This document shows, piece by piece, positions 17,052 through 25,426 of a DNA stretch of 64,000 nucleotides. The notes under the pieces were generated by a model. It was not told the origin of the DNA. It worked only from the letters and a program-made list of their open reading frames with translations, and searched no databases. The position numbers were made by a program, and so were the translations under genes. Positions within the stretch are counted from its first letter, which is position 1. The number at the start of each line of letters is the position of its first letter. The stretch is from contig NZ_QVQH01000001.1 in assembly GCF_003428645.1 (NCBI RefSeq), positions 124,001 to 188,000 of the forward strand. Direction: 5' to 3'. This stretch comes from Geodermatophilus marinus (GTDB taxonomy: Bacteria > Actinomycetota > Actinomycetes > Mycobacteriales > Geodermatophilaceae).

Positions 17052-17687
17052 GTGGACCGTCGTCTCGCGCTCGCCTGCCCCTCGCTCCTGCTCGCAGCGG
17101 CCCTCGTCACCGGGTGTGCGGGGGGCGGCACCGACACCGCCTCCGGCGGCTCCCCGTCGTCGTCCTCCGCGCCCGCCGGGGGCCCCGCGACCGGGGGCGC
17201 CTCCACGCCCGCGGGGGGTGGCGCGCCGACCGACGTCCCGGCGTTCCCGGCCGACACGTCGCCCGACACCGCCGAGGCGTCCGGCGACGCGCTGGTGACC
17301 GTCACCGGGATCCGGGCCGGTCGGCAGGAGGGCTACGACCGCGTGGTGTTCGAGGTCGAGGGCACCGGGACCCCCGGGTGGGACGTCCGCTACGTCGACG
17401 AGGCCGCCTCCCAGGGCAGCGGCGAGCCGGTGGAGGTCGCCGGGGACGCCGTGCTCCAGGTGACGCTCACCGGCGTCGGCTACCCCTACGACACCGGGGT
17501 CGAGGAGTGGGCCGGGCCGGACCCGCTGCCGGGCTCGGGCACGACCGTGGTGACCGAGGTCGCCTGGGACGCGACCTTCGAGGGGACGTCGGTGGCCTTC
17601 GTCGGCGCGAGCGCGCAGGTGCCCTTCCGGGTCTACGCCCTGGAGGGGCCGACGCGCGTCGTCGTGGAGCTGGCAGACCCCAGCTGA
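17052..17687 (+). CDS. Lipoprotein with AMIN-like domain
   Basis: A 211-residue predicted lipoprotein. The GTG at 17052 gives a clean signal peptide of about 19 residues ending in VTGC, with Cys lipidated. Starts further upstream would bury the signal. A Ser/Ala/Gly/Pro linker (about 22-75) leads to a beta-rich domain starting VTGIRAGRQEGYDRVVFEVEG and ending in the TRVVVELADPS strand. This pattern is the AMIN-like domain found in many actinobacterial envelope proteins, which is thought to bind cell-wall polymers. It stands alone, converging on the small lipoprotein gene at 17700. Confidence 0.82.
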   Translation: MDRRLALACPSLLLAAALVTGCAGGGTDTASGGSPSSSSAPAGGPATGGASTPAGGGAPTDVPAFPADTSPDTAEASGDALVTVTGIRAGRQEGYDRVVFEVEGTGTPGWDVRYVDEAASQGSGEPVEVAGDAVLQVTLTGVGYPYDTGVEEWAGPDPLPGSGTTVVTEVAWDATFEGTSVAFVGASAQVPFRVYALEGPTRVVVELADPS

Positions 17688-17699
17688 CCGGCCCGCGGG

Positions 17700-18041
17700 T
17701 CAGCTGAGCGAGGCGGTCAGCTCCACCGAGTCCTCGCCCACGGAGGTGCACTCCAGCGACAGGGGCCCGGCGGAGACGGTCTCCCCCTGCGCGCACGAGA
17801 CGGAGGCGTTGCCGACGGTGAGGCCGGCGCGGTCGCCCTGGACGCCTTCGAAGCCCAGCGTGGTGCCCAGGATCTCGACGTCCGAGCCATCGCCGGTCAG
17901 GGTCACGGTGCAGGAGCTGGCGCTGCACGAGAAGTTGCTCGAGCTGAAGGTGCAGGCGCCCAGCGAGGCCAGGGCCAGGCCGCCGAGCAGGGAGCCGGCG
18001 GCGAGACGGGTGGCGCGGGCGGGGGTCGGCGGCATGGTCAC
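17700..18041 (-). CDS. Small Cys-rich lipoprotein, coupled to a phosphoesterase
   Basis: A 113-residue predicted lipoprotein with an N-terminal hydrophobic segment ending in LGAC (lipid Cys near residue 30). Four further cysteines follow (SCSASSC, then two later), which suggests two disulfides in a small beta-rich domain with regular Val/Thr alternation. I do not recognise the family. The GTG at 18041 overlaps the stop of the upstream metallophosphoesterase gene (GTGA), which supports that start over the internal ATG at 18035 and means the two are coupled. It may be an accessory envelope protein for that enzyme. Confidence 0.72.
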   Translation of the reverse strand: MTMPPTPARATRLAAGSLLGGLALASLGACTFSSSNFSCSASSCTVTLTGDGSDVEILGTTLGFEGVQGDRAGLTVGNASVSCAQGETVSAGPLSLECTSVGEDSVELTASLS

Positions 18042-19651
18042 GAGCCTAGGGGCGCCTGGTCGGCCGCCCGGTCAGCCGCCCGGCGAGCCGTCGACCGGCA
18101 GCACGGCGTCCCCTGCGGGGGCGCCGGCGTCGCCGGGTGGGCCCCGTCGACCGGTGTGCCGTCGACCAGCGTGCCGTCGCTGGGGGTGCCGTCCTCCCCG
18201 GGTGCGGCGCCGCCGGCGGCGTCCGGCGGCGGGACCACCGTCCGCTCGATGGTGACCTCCGTCTCGCCGAGGCCGCCGAGGGTGATGTCGTCGTAGGCGG
18301 TGAGCGCGCCGGTGCCCGGGTCGAGGTAGAGGACCGTGCAGGTCAGCGGCTCGGGGTACTCGCCCTGCAGCGCCCGCAGACCGGCGCCGCCGGTCGAGCC
18401 CTGGACCATGAGCAGCGTGCCCTCGTCGAGCCCGGTGACCGTGCGCTCGTGGGTGTGCCCGGCCAGCACGAGGGGGACGACGCCGTCGAGCGGCGCCGCC
18501 TGCGCCGGGTCGTGCACCATCGCGATCGCCGGCGGCCGGTCGAGGCCCTCCGCGAGCTCGGCGAGGTCCTCGCCGGTCTGCTCCAGGGAGTCCCCGTCGA
18601 CGTCGCTGGCGGGGTCGGGCGTGAAGCGGGGGTCCGGTGTGCCGACGACCTCGAGGCCGGCCACGGTCACCGCGGAGCTGTCGAGCACGGTGGCGTTGCC
18701 CTGGGCGGCGACCAGCGCGGCGGTCACCGCGGAGTCGTGGTTGCCCCGGATGTAGACGTAGGGGACGCCGAGCAGGCCGACCCGGGCGACGAGCTGGTTC
18801 TCCGGCGGGCTGCCCCAGTCGGTGATGTCCCCGGTGTCGAGGACGGCGTCGACGCGGAACTGCTCGGCCACCTGCGCCATGAGGTCGAACCCGGCGGGGT
18901 TGAGGTGCAGGTCGGAGACGTGCAGCAGGGCGACCGCGTCGTCGGGTGCGCCCGGCGCGGGCAGCGCCGACAGGGTCGAGTACAGCGTGCTGACGTTGGT
19001 GACGATGTCCTCGAGCGAGGCCCGGTAGGCGTCGAACCGGGCCACGATGTCCTGTGCGGTGCCGATGAGGCTGGTGGCGTTGACCAGCAGCCCGGTGTAG
19101 GTCGGCTGGGACAGCGCCTCCGGCCGCCAGGTGGCCCCGGCCAGGCCGGCGGTGCCGCCGACGAGCAGGGTCGACAGGCCCAGGGCGATGACCGTCTCGC
19201 GGCGGCGGCGCAGGACGACCAGCGAGGTCGCGGTGGCGCCGGTGAGCGCCGCGAGGGCGGTGAGGACGGCGACCCGTTCCACCGCGTCCCGCAGGTCGGC
19301 GCTGACCTGGTCGACGACGTCGTCGAGCTCGCTGGGGTCGGTGGCCAGCGCGGTGGCGCGCAGCTCGTCGACCCGGTTGAGCTGGATCTCCAGCCGCAGC
19401 GGCCCGTCGTAGGCGTCCACCTCGAGCGCGCCCAGCGGCGGGATGTCGAGGTCGGCGCCGCCGCCGAGGGGCCGGAAGGCGAGCGTGGCGTCGAAGGGGC
19501 CGATGGGCGCGTCCACCCGGCCGAGCAGGGCGATGCCGATCAGGGCGCCCCCGGCCGCGACGCCGACCCGACCGGCCCAGACGCCCAGGCGCCGCAGCCC
19601 GCGACCGGCGCGCCGCCCGCGCTCCGGCTCCGGCTGCTCGTCCACCGGCAC
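18038..19651 (-). CDS. Membrane-anchored metallophosphoesterase
   Basis: A 537-residue protein with an N-terminal membrane helix (about residues 25-45), an extracellular segment, two more helices (about 130-175) and a calcineurin-like phosphoesterase domain (about 240-460) that is probably outside the membrane. The metal and catalytic motifs are in order: SDLHLN, DTGDITDWG, RGNHDS, a late VHDP and GHTHERT. The C-terminal 70 residues are low-complexity, with a repeated DGT-hxDG unit, and unlikely to be catalytic. The substrate is not evident. Family members cleave phosphodiesters or phosphomonoesters. It is coupled with the Cys-rich lipoprotein downstream. Confidence 0.86.
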   Translation of the reverse strand: MPVDEQPEPERGRRAGRGLRRLGVWAGRVGVAAGGALIGIALLGRVDAPIGPFDATLAFRPLGGGADLDIPPLGALEVDAYDGPLRLEIQLNRVDELRATALATDPSELDDVVDQVSADLRDAVERVAVLTALAALTGATATSLVVLRRRRETVIALGLSTLLVGGTAGLAGATWRPEALSQPTYTGLLVNATSLIGTAQDIVARFDAYRASLEDIVTNVSTLYSTLSALPAPGAPDDAVALLHVSDLHLNPAGFDLMAQVAEQFRVDAVLDTGDITDWGSPPENQLVARVGLLGVPYVYIRGNHDSAVTAALVAAQGNATVLDSSAVTVAGLEVVGTPDPRFTPDPASDVDGDSLEQTGEDLAELAEGLDRPPAIAMVHDPAQAAPLDGVVPLVLAGHTHERTVTGLDEGTLLMVQGSTGGAGLRALQGEYPEPLTCTVLYLDPGTGALTAYDDITLGGLGETEVTIERTVVPPPDAAGGAAPGEDGTPSDGTLVDGTPVDGAHPATPAPPQGTPCCRSTARRAADRAADQAPLGS

Positions 19652-19746
19652 AGGCTACGCAGCGCCGGCGCCCGCCCCGGGTGCCGCCGCGGGGAGTGTC
19701 GCTCCACCCCCTCGCGGCGGCACCCGATCGGGCGACGGGCGCCCGG

Positions 19747-20349
19747 TCAGGCGGCGAGCTTCGCGGTGACCTCGGCCAGTCGCCGGCCCTGGTGCCGGGC
19801 GGCCGCCAGCTCGGCCTCGGTCGCGGTGGCCGACTTGCCGCCGGAGGCGTTCGACGTGCCGTAGGGGTTCCCGCCGGCCTCGAACAGCAGCGGGTCGGTG
19901 TAACCCGGCGGCACGATGACGGCGCCGAAGTGGGAGAAGACGTTGAACAGGGTCAGGATCGTCGACTCGTTGCCGCCGTGGACGTTCTGGGCGCTGGTGA
20001 AGGCGGTGGCGCCCTTGTTCGCGAGCTTGCCCTCGAACCACAGCCCGCCCAGCGTGTCGATGAACTGCTTCATCTGGGCGGCCGGGGTGCCGAAGCGGGT
20101 CGGCGTCCCCAGGGCGTACCCGTCGGCCCACTCCAGGTCGGCCGGGGCGGCCTCCTCGACCTCGCCCGCGGTCGCGTCGACGTGCGCCCGCCACAGCGGG
20201 TTCGAGTCGATGGCCTCCTCGGGCGCGAGCTCGGGGACCCGGCGCAGCCGGACCTCGGCGCCCGCCTCGCGGGCCCCGTCGGCGACCGCGGCGGCGAGCT
20301 GGTGCACGTTCCCGGTGGACGAGTAGTAGATGACGGCGATCTTCGGCAC
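19747..20349 (-). CDS. wrbA: NAD(P)H:quinone oxidoreductase, WrbA type
   Basis: A 200-residue flavodoxin-fold enzyme that reduces quinones by two electrons with FMN and NAD(P)H, protecting against redox cycling. The FMN phosphate loop YSSTGNVHQLA is near residue 8-18, followed by GTPTRFGTPAAQMKQFID and the typical FTSAQNVHGGNESTI and GNPYGTSN segments of WrbA. Length and motifs are standard. I chose the GTG at 20349 because an AGGGGAG ribosome site sits just upstream and the protein then begins PKIAVIYYS, as in relatives. It is a single gene, 100 bases from the GtrA gene. Confidence 0.93.
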   Translation of the reverse strand: MPKIAVIYYSSTGNVHQLAAAVADGAREAGAEVRLRRVPELAPEEAIDSNPLWRAHVDATAGEVEEAAPADLEWADGYALGTPTRFGTPAAQMKQFIDTLGGLWFEGKLANKGATAFTSAQNVHGGNESTILTLFNVFSHFGAVIVPPGYTDPLLFEAGGNPYGTSNASGGKSATATEAELAAARHQGRRLAEVTAKLAA

Positions 20350-20452
20350 GGTGCTCCCCTGGACATCTGGTTGTGCGTTCAACAACTGCACCGGAGCGAT
20401 GCCCGCGGGCGGAGGAGCCCAAACACGGGCCGGGTGGGACGGGGGACGAGGG

Positions 20453-20992
20453 TCAGGCGGCGTCGATCGCCGGAGCCCGGAACAGCCACCGCAGCGCGAC
20501 GAACCGCATGAGCCCGATGGCCGCGGTGACGCAGACGACCAGGGCGACCTGCGTGACGACGGATGCCTTACCCGCGTGGGAGTCCAGCCAGCCGAGCGCG
20601 GCGCTCGTGGCCATCAGGCCGACCACGGTGACCCCGCCGGCCTCCCACTGCGCGGTGAACCAGTGCACCCGCTCGTCGGCCCGGAAGGTCAGCCGGCGGT
20701 GCAGCTCGTTGGCCAGGATCGTCGAGACCACCGTGGCGGACACGTGCGCCGGCAGGTAGCCCAGCCAGCCGAGCGCGACGAACAGCGCCGCGTACACCAC
20801 GGTGGTGGACCCGCCGACCAGCACGAAGCGGAGGAACTGCCCGAGCGTGCCGCCCCCGCGCACCTGCTCGACGACCCACTCGGCCGGCCCGGTCGCCCGG
20901 TCCGCGCCGAGCTCGCCCACCACCTCGCGGCGGCAGAGCAGCGACGGGCAGGTCACCGGGGTCTCCTGGTCTCTCGGGATCACGACGGCCAT
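20453..20992 (-). CDS. GtrA-family membrane protein
   Basis: A 179-residue protein with an N-terminal cytoplasmic part of about 50 residues and four membrane helices. The family pattern FLRFVLVGGSTTVVYAALF lies at the start of helix one, and the polar loop with ANELHRRLTFRADER lies between helices two and three. GtrA proteins are thought to help move lipid-linked sugars (polyprenyl-phosphate sugars) across the membrane for wall polysaccharide decoration. It is divergent from the VanZ-like gene. No glycosyltransferase partner is adjacent. Confidence 0.85.
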   Translation of the reverse strand: MAVVIPRDQETPVTCPSLLCRREVVGELGADRATGPAEWVVEQVRGGGTLGQFLRFVLVGGSTTVVYAALFVALGWLGYLPAHVSATVVSTILANELHRRLTFRADERVHWFTAQWEAGGVTVVGLMATSAALGWLDSHAGKASVVTQVALVVCVTAAIGLMRFVALRWLFRAPAIDAA

Positions 20993-21141
20993 GCCGTCCG
21001 TTGTGCAGGTTCCTCCTGGGCATCGGCTGGATGCCAGCAGTTATTCCCCCGTGGACGACGATTTCTCCGTGTCGTGACCCACACGGCGAACTCCCCGCGG
21101 ACCGCCAGCCGGCTCACAGGCGTGGCGGTGACGCTGGGGTC

Positions 21142-21597
21142 ATGCAGCGTGACCGCTCCCCCGCCCGGTTCCCCGGCCTCGTCGTGGCCGCTGCGGCGGG
21201 GCTGGTGGCCCTGCTGACGCTGACCCCCGCCGGCGGGGCGGGCTGGGCCTGGGGCGCGCCGCTCGTCGAGCTCCGGTGGTACCTCGACGGGCTGGGCTCC
21301 GACGCGGTGCGCCTCCAGCTGGTGGGCAACCTGCTGCTGCTCGCCCCGCTCGCCGCGGCCGCCGTCCTGCGCTGGCCGGCGCTGCGCTCTCCCGCCCCGC
21401 TCACCGCCGCCGCCGTCGCCACGGGCGCCGCCGTGGAGCTGCTGCAGCTCCTGCTGCCCCTGGGCCGGGTGGTCTCCCCGCTGGACGCCGCCCTGAACGC
21501 CGGCGGGGCGGTGGCCGTCGGGCTCGTCGTGGCCGCGCTCGCCGCGTGCGCCGAGCGGTACCGGCGCCCCGGCATCGAGGCGGGTGTCCGCGGGTAG
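21142..21597 (+). CDS. VanZ-like membrane protein
   Basis: A 151-residue protein with four hydrophobic helices and the VanZ-family features: a short first helix ending in LTLTP, then QLVGNLLLLAPLA in helix two, VELLQLLLPLGR in helix three and a DAALNAGGA turn before the last helix. In glycopeptide-resistance clusters VanZ gives low teicoplanin tolerance, but chromosomal homologues are widespread and mostly of unknown role. The ATG at 21142 starts just before the first helix. It precedes the Rieske protein gene by nine bases and probably shares its transcript. Confidence 0.82.
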   Translation: MQRDRSPARFPGLVVAAAAGLVALLTLTPAGGAGWAWGAPLVELRWYLDGLGSDAVRLQLVGNLLLLAPLAAAAVLRWPALRSPAPLTAAAVATGAAVELLQLLLPLGRVVSPLDAALNAGGAVAVGLVVAALAACAERYRRPGIEAGVRG

Positions 21598-21606
21598 GGG
21601 CCGCCC

Positions 21607-22485
21607 ATGAGCCTCATGGGGATCCTCGACCGGGTCGCGGACGTGCCGACCTTCGACAAGGCCATCGAGCCGGCGCGCAAGGCCGTGCAGGCCGCGCTCC
21701 CGCAGGGTTTCAAGGACCTGCTGCACGGGACGTGGCTGGGCCACCCGGTGCACCCGGTCGTGGTCCAGGTCCCCGTGGGCAGCTGGCTGTCGGCCGGCCT
21801 GCTCGACGCCATCCCGCCGATGCGCCCGGCGGCCACCCTGCTCATCGGGACGGGGGTGGCCGCGTCGGTCCCGGCGGCCCTCACCGGCGCGGCCGACTGG
21901 TCGGAGCAGGGTGCCGGGGTGCGCCGGCTCGGGGCGCTGCACGCGCTGACCAACACCGTCGCGCTCGGCCTGTACGTGGGCTCGCTGGCCGCGCGGCGCC
22001 AGGGCCGGGGCGGGCTCGGGCGCGCCCTGTCCTACGCCGGTCTCGGGGTGGCCACGGCCTCCGCGGCGATCGGCGGGCACATGTCCTACGCGCAGTCCTC
22101 CGGGGCCTCGCACGCGGCCACGGCCGCTCGTGCCCTGTCGACCGACTGGCTCGACCTCGGCCCGCTCGACGACCTGCCCGAGGGGCGGCCCGCCCTGCGC
22201 ACCGGGCGCGGCGGGGGCGTCGCCGTCCCGCTGGTCGCCGTCCGGCGCGGTGGGCGGGTGGACGCCTTCGTGGGCGCCTGCTCGCACCTGTCCGGGCCGC
22301 TGTACGAGGGCACGGTCGAGGACGTGCGCGGGCACACCTGCCTGGTCTGCCCCTGGCACGGGTCGGCCTTCGACCTCGAGGACGGCTCCCCGCGCCGCGG
22401 GCCGGCGGCCAACCCGCAGGAGAAGCTGGAGACCCGCATGGAGGCCGGGCGGGTGATGGCCCGGCTGCCCGGGCGCGAGCGCTGA
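21607..22485 (+). CDS. DUF2231 membrane domain fused to a Rieske [2Fe-2S] domain
   Basis: A 292-residue protein. The first part (about 40-165) has GHPVHPVVVQVPVGSW and four hydrophobic segments, matching the DUF2231 membrane family. The last 110 residues form a Rieske domain with the ligand pairs CSH (ACSHLSG) and CPWHGS, which bind one [2Fe-2S] cluster. The fusion suggests membrane-linked electron transfer, perhaps with haem bound by the His-rich DUF2231 helices. That is an inference. It directly follows the VanZ-like gene by nine bases, and a lipoprotein gene follows. Confidence 0.88.
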   Translation: MSLMGILDRVADVPTFDKAIEPARKAVQAALPQGFKDLLHGTWLGHPVHPVVVQVPVGSWLSAGLLDAIPPMRPAATLLIGTGVAASVPAALTGAADWSEQGAGVRRLGALHALTNTVALGLYVGSLAARRQGRGGLGRALSYAGLGVATASAAIGGHMSYAQSSGASHAATAARALSTDWLDLGPLDDLPEGRPALRTGRGGGVAVPLVAVRRGGRVDAFVGACSHLSGPLYEGTVEDVRGHTCLVCPWHGSAFDLEDGSPRRGPAANPQEKLETRMEAGRVMARLPGRER

Positions 22486-22518
22486 CCACCGGGGCCGCGC
22501 GGGACCTACGCTCCGCCC

Positions 22519-23382
22519 GTGCGGTGGGCGGCCCTGGTCCTGGCGGCGGCGCTGTGCGCGGCCTGCGCCCCGGGGGCGGCGTCGTCGGCCCCCGGCGCCT
22601 CGTCCGCCGGTACGTCGTCCGCCGCGCCGTCCTCGGCCGCGCCCGCGCTGCCCGCCGTCCCCGGCATCGCCGCTGAGGTGGTGCGGCTGCGCACGGACGA
22701 GGCGGTCGGCGGGCAGGTGCAGGTCAAGGTCACCGACACCGGGGACGCGCCGTTCACGGTGACCGCCGTGGCCATCGACTCGCCCGGCTTCACGCCGCTG
22801 CCGCCGCGGGAGGTCACCGCCGCCTTCGACCCCGGGCAGCGGATCAGCCTGCCCACGCCGTACGGCGCACCGGTCTGCGCGGCAGCCCCGCAGCCGCTGG
22901 CCGCCCGGCTGACCGTGGTGCGGCCGGACGGCGCCGTCGAGGAGGTCCGGGTCCCGCTGGCCGGCGACGACCTCGACGAGGTGCACGCCGAGGAGTGCGC
23001 CGTCGCCGCGGTGCTGGCGGTGGCGGCGGTGTCCCTGGAGGACCTCCGCGCCGACGGGGAGGCGGTGACCGGGCGGGTCGTCCTGACCCGCGCCGGGGAC
23101 GACGACCGGGCCGTGACCGCCGACCGGTTGACCCGCAGCGTGCTGCTCGACGTGGCCGCCGACGGCCTGCCGCTGCAGCTGGCCGAGGGGGAGGAGCGGG
23201 CGGTGACCGGGGTGTCGTTCACCCTGGCCACGTGCGAGCCGCACGTGCTCGCCGAGACCAAGCAGCCGTTCCTGTTCCCGCTGCGGGTGACGGTGGAGGG
23301 GGAGGACGCCGTCCCGGTGCCGCTGCCCGTGGACCGATCGCAGCAGGACGCGTTCTGGGCGCTGGTGCAGCGGGTCTGCTGA
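22519..23382 (+). CDS. Lipoprotein of unknown function
   Basis: A 287-residue predicted lipoprotein with a short signal ending in LCAAC (lipid Cys about residue 15), a Ser/Ala/Pro linker of about 30 residues and two beta-rich domains, each beginning with a Val/Arg-rich strand (VVRLRTDEAVGGQVQVKV; SLEDLRADGEAVTGRVV). Two more cysteines in the first domain and one or two in the second suggest disulfides. No known domain is recognised. It follows the Rieske gene by 33 bases in the same direction and is closed by a strong hairpin, so it is probably the last gene of the VanZ-Rieske-lipoprotein transcript. Confidence 0.75.
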   Translation: MRWAALVLAAALCAACAPGAASSAPGASSAGTSSAAPSSAAPALPAVPGIAAEVVRLRTDEAVGGQVQVKVTDTGDAPFTVTAVAIDSPGFTPLPPREVTAAFDPGQRISLPTPYGAPVCAAAPQPLAARLTVVRPDGAVEEVRVPLAGDDLDEVHAEECAVAAVLAVAAVSLEDLRADGEAVTGRVVLTRAGDDDRAVTADRLTRSVLLDVAADGLPLQLAEGEERAVTGVSFTLATCEPHVLAETKQPFLFPLRVTVEGEDAVPVPLPVDRSQQDAFWALVQRVC

Positions 23383-23389
23383 AGAGGAC

Positions 23390-23431
23390 CCGGTCCGGCC
23401 GTCCCGGGGGGAATCAGGACGGCCGGACCGG
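23390..23431 (+). terminator. 15-bp stem terminator
   Basis: CCGGTCCGGCCGTCC at 23390-23404 pairs perfectly with 23417-23431 around a 12-base loop, starting seven bases after the lipoprotein stop codon. The stem is GC-rich and no T-run follows. Confidence 0.8.
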
Positions 23432-23584
23432 AGCGCGGGGCCGGTCGCGGGAGCCGCGAACCGGACGAGGTCACGCTACGGAGTCCCGCTCGGGTTCCGG
23501 GATCCCCTGTCCGGGTGAGCGGGGGTGAACCCCGTCACCGGGCGTCGCCGGGTAGGCGACCGCCGGGCGGGGCACCACCCCGGG

Positions 23585-23683
23585 GTGTTCTTCCTGTTCT
23601 CCAGCCGCCTGGGCTGCCTCGGGTCCCTGCTGGTCTCGGCGCTGCTGACCCTGCTCCTGCTGTTCCTCCTCGACGTGCTCTGA
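23585..23683 (+). CDS. 32-residue hydrophobic membrane peptide
   Basis: A very short gene starting with GTG. The product has a small polar N-terminus (FFLFSSRLGCLGS) and one membrane helix made almost wholly of Leu, Val and Ala, ending in DVL. The pattern F-S-x-R-L-G-C-L-G-S followed by a helix is one I have seen in other actinobacterial genomes as a conserved small protein, but I cannot verify that here. No good ribosome site precedes the GTG, and stops lie upstream in frame. It is convergent with lysG. Confidence 0.5.
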   Translation: MFFLFSSRLGCLGSLLVSALLTLLLLFLLDVL

Positions 23684-23719
23684 CCGGCGTGGTCACCGGC
23701 GCCGGGCCGGTCGGCGTCG

Positions 23720-24610
23720 TCACCGGCCGGGCTGGTCCAGCTCGCGGGCGGCGGCCGCCAGCACGGCCTCGCGGACGCGGTCGAGCGTTGCCGAGCGCAG
23801 CCGCCACTGCTGCCAGTGCAGGACGACGTGCACCGCGGCGGCCGGGTCGAGGACGTCCAGCTCCCCCGTCACCTCCCGGGCCTGCAGGTCGGGCACCATG
23901 CCCCAGCCCAGCCCGAGCGTGACCGCGGCGACGAGGTCGGCCGCGGCGGGCACGTGGTGCACCGGCGGGGCGGCCCCGGGCCCGGCCTGCGCGTGCAGCC
24001 ACCGGTGCTGCAGGTCGTCGGCGCGGTCGAACACGACGACGGGTGCGCGGGCGAGCGCCTCGGGGGTGGGGCCGACGGGGAACCAGCGCCGGGCGAAGGC
24101 CGGTGCGGCCATCGGCCGGTAGCGCATCCCGCCCAGCCGGGTGGAGGTGCACCCGGGCACCGGATCGGCCTCCGCGGTCACCGCCGCCATCACCGTGCCC
24201 GCGCGGAGCAGGGCGCCGGTGCGCTCCTGGTCCTCCCGGTGCAGGTCGAAGCAGACCTCGCCGGCCAGCGGCGCGAGCGCCGGCAGCACCCAGGTGGCCA
24301 TCGAGTCGGCGTTGAGGGCGATCGGCAGCGCGGGCGGGCCCTCGGACGGCGGGGCGGCCCCGAGCTCGCGGACGACGTCGGCGGTGAGCAGGTCGACCTG
24401 CCGGGCCAGGCGCAGCACCGCCTGACCGGACGCGGTGACCTGCACCGGTCTGGTCCGCACCAGCAGGATCCGGCCGGTCGCGACCTCCAGTGCCCGCAGC
24501 CGCTGGCTGATCGCCGACGGGGTGACGTGCAGCGCCCGCGCCGCGGCCTCGAGCGTGCCCGCGCGGACGGTGGCGTCGAGCGCGCGCAGCTGGCCCGGGT
24601 CCAGTTCCAT
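23720..24610 (-). CDS. lysG: LysR-type regulator, LysG/ArgP family
   Basis: A 296-residue LysR-family activator. The N-terminal winged helix (about 1-60) has the HTH AAARALHVTPSAISQRLRALE, matching the LysG/ArgP/IciA subgroup, and the effector domain follows from about 90. Known members bind Lys, Arg or His and switch on a divergent LysE-type exporter. The gene is divergent from exactly such an exporter with a 71-base spacer, which makes the assignment firm. The spacer should hold the operator. Length is standard. Confidence 0.92.
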   Translation of the reverse strand: MELDPGQLRALDATVRAGTLEAAARALHVTPSAISQRLRALEVATGRILLVRTRPVQVTASGQAVLRLARQVDLLTADVVRELGAAPPSEGPPALPIALNADSMATWVLPALAPLAGEVCFDLHREDQERTGALLRAGTVMAAVTAEADPVPGCTSTRLGGMRYRPMAAPAFARRWFPVGPTPEALARAPVVVFDRADDLQHRWLHAQAGPGAAPPVHHVPAAADLVAAVTLGLGWGMVPDLQAREVTGELDVLDPAAAVHVVLHWQQWRLRSATLDRVREAVLAAAARELDQPGR

Positions 24611-24681
24611 GAAGAGATGCTAAGGATGCTGCAGGATCATGAGCTGGACCGCGGGTCGGTGGTGTTCCTAGCGTCGAGCCC
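24611..24681. promoter_or_regulatory. lysG-lysE divergent regulatory spacer
   Basis: The only space between the two divergent genes. It is locally AT-richer than the genes (AGAGATGCTAAGGATGC stretch) and includes TTCCTAGCG just before the lysE GTG. By analogy with Corynebacterium lysG-lysE, the activator binds here. No exact LysR-box half-sites are claimed. Confidence 0.5.
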
Positions 24682-25314
24682 GTGCCGACCACCCCCGCGC
24701 TGCTCGCCCTCGCCTCGGGCCTCGCTCTGGGCCTGGGGCTGATCGTGGCCATCGGTGCCCAGAACGCCTTCGTGCTGCGGCAGGGGCTGCGTCTGGAGCA
24801 CGTGGCCGCGGTGGTGGCCGTGTGCGCCCTCTCCGACCTCGCGCTGATCATGGCCGGGGTGCTCGGCGCCGGGGCGGCGCTGTCGCGGCTGCCGTGGCTG
24901 ATCCCGGTGGTCTGCTCCGCCGGGGCGGCGTTCCTGCTCGGCTACGGCCTGCTGGCGGCCCGGCGGGCGCTGCGGCCCGGCGCGCTGCTGCCCGACTCCG
25001 CCGGGGCCCGCGCCGGCCTCGTGGCCACCGTCGGCACCTGCCTGGCGCTGACCTGGCTCAACCCGCACGTGTACCTCGACACCGTGGTGCTGCTGGGCTC
25101 GATGGCCTCCACCTACGGCGAGCACCGCTGGCAGTTCGCCGCCGGGGCCGGCCTGGGCAGCGTGCTGTGGTTCACCGGCCTCGGCTTCGGCGCCCGCCTG
25201 CTCCGGCCGGTGTTCGCCCGCCCGTCGGCGTGGCGGGTCCTCGACGGCGGCATCGCCGTCGTGATGGCGGCCCTCGCCGTCTCCCTGGCCGTCCGGGGGC
25301 TCGGCGGCGCATGA
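24682..25314 (+). CDS. lysE: LysE/ArgO-family basic amino acid exporter
   Basis: A 210-residue membrane protein with about six hydrophobic helices and the family signature IVAIGAQNAFVLRQGL near the first helix (about residues 21-37), followed by a second conserved motif, LTWLNPHVYLDTVVLLG. It exports surplus lysine or arginine using the proton gradient, protecting against amino acid overload from peptides. It starts with GTG and lies divergent from its regulator lysG. Length and motifs are standard. Confidence 0.93.
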   Translation: MPTTPALLALASGLALGLGLIVAIGAQNAFVLRQGLRLEHVAAVVAVCALSDLALIMAGVLGAGAALSRLPWLIPVVCSAGAAFLLGYGLLAARRALRPGALLPDSAGARAGLVATVGTCLALTWLNPHVYLDTVVLLGSMASTYGEHRWQFAAGAGLGSVLWFTGLGFGARLLRPVFARPSAWRVLDGGIAVVMAALAVSLAVRGLGGA

Positions 25315-25426
25315 CCCCCCGGGATGCCGCCGTGCGGCACCCCGGCGGAACGGTGGGTCCGGGCTCGCCCCCGTGGCGGTCGAGCGGTCCGGATGGCCCG
25401 TGCACCACGCCGACCGATCGCTCGCC

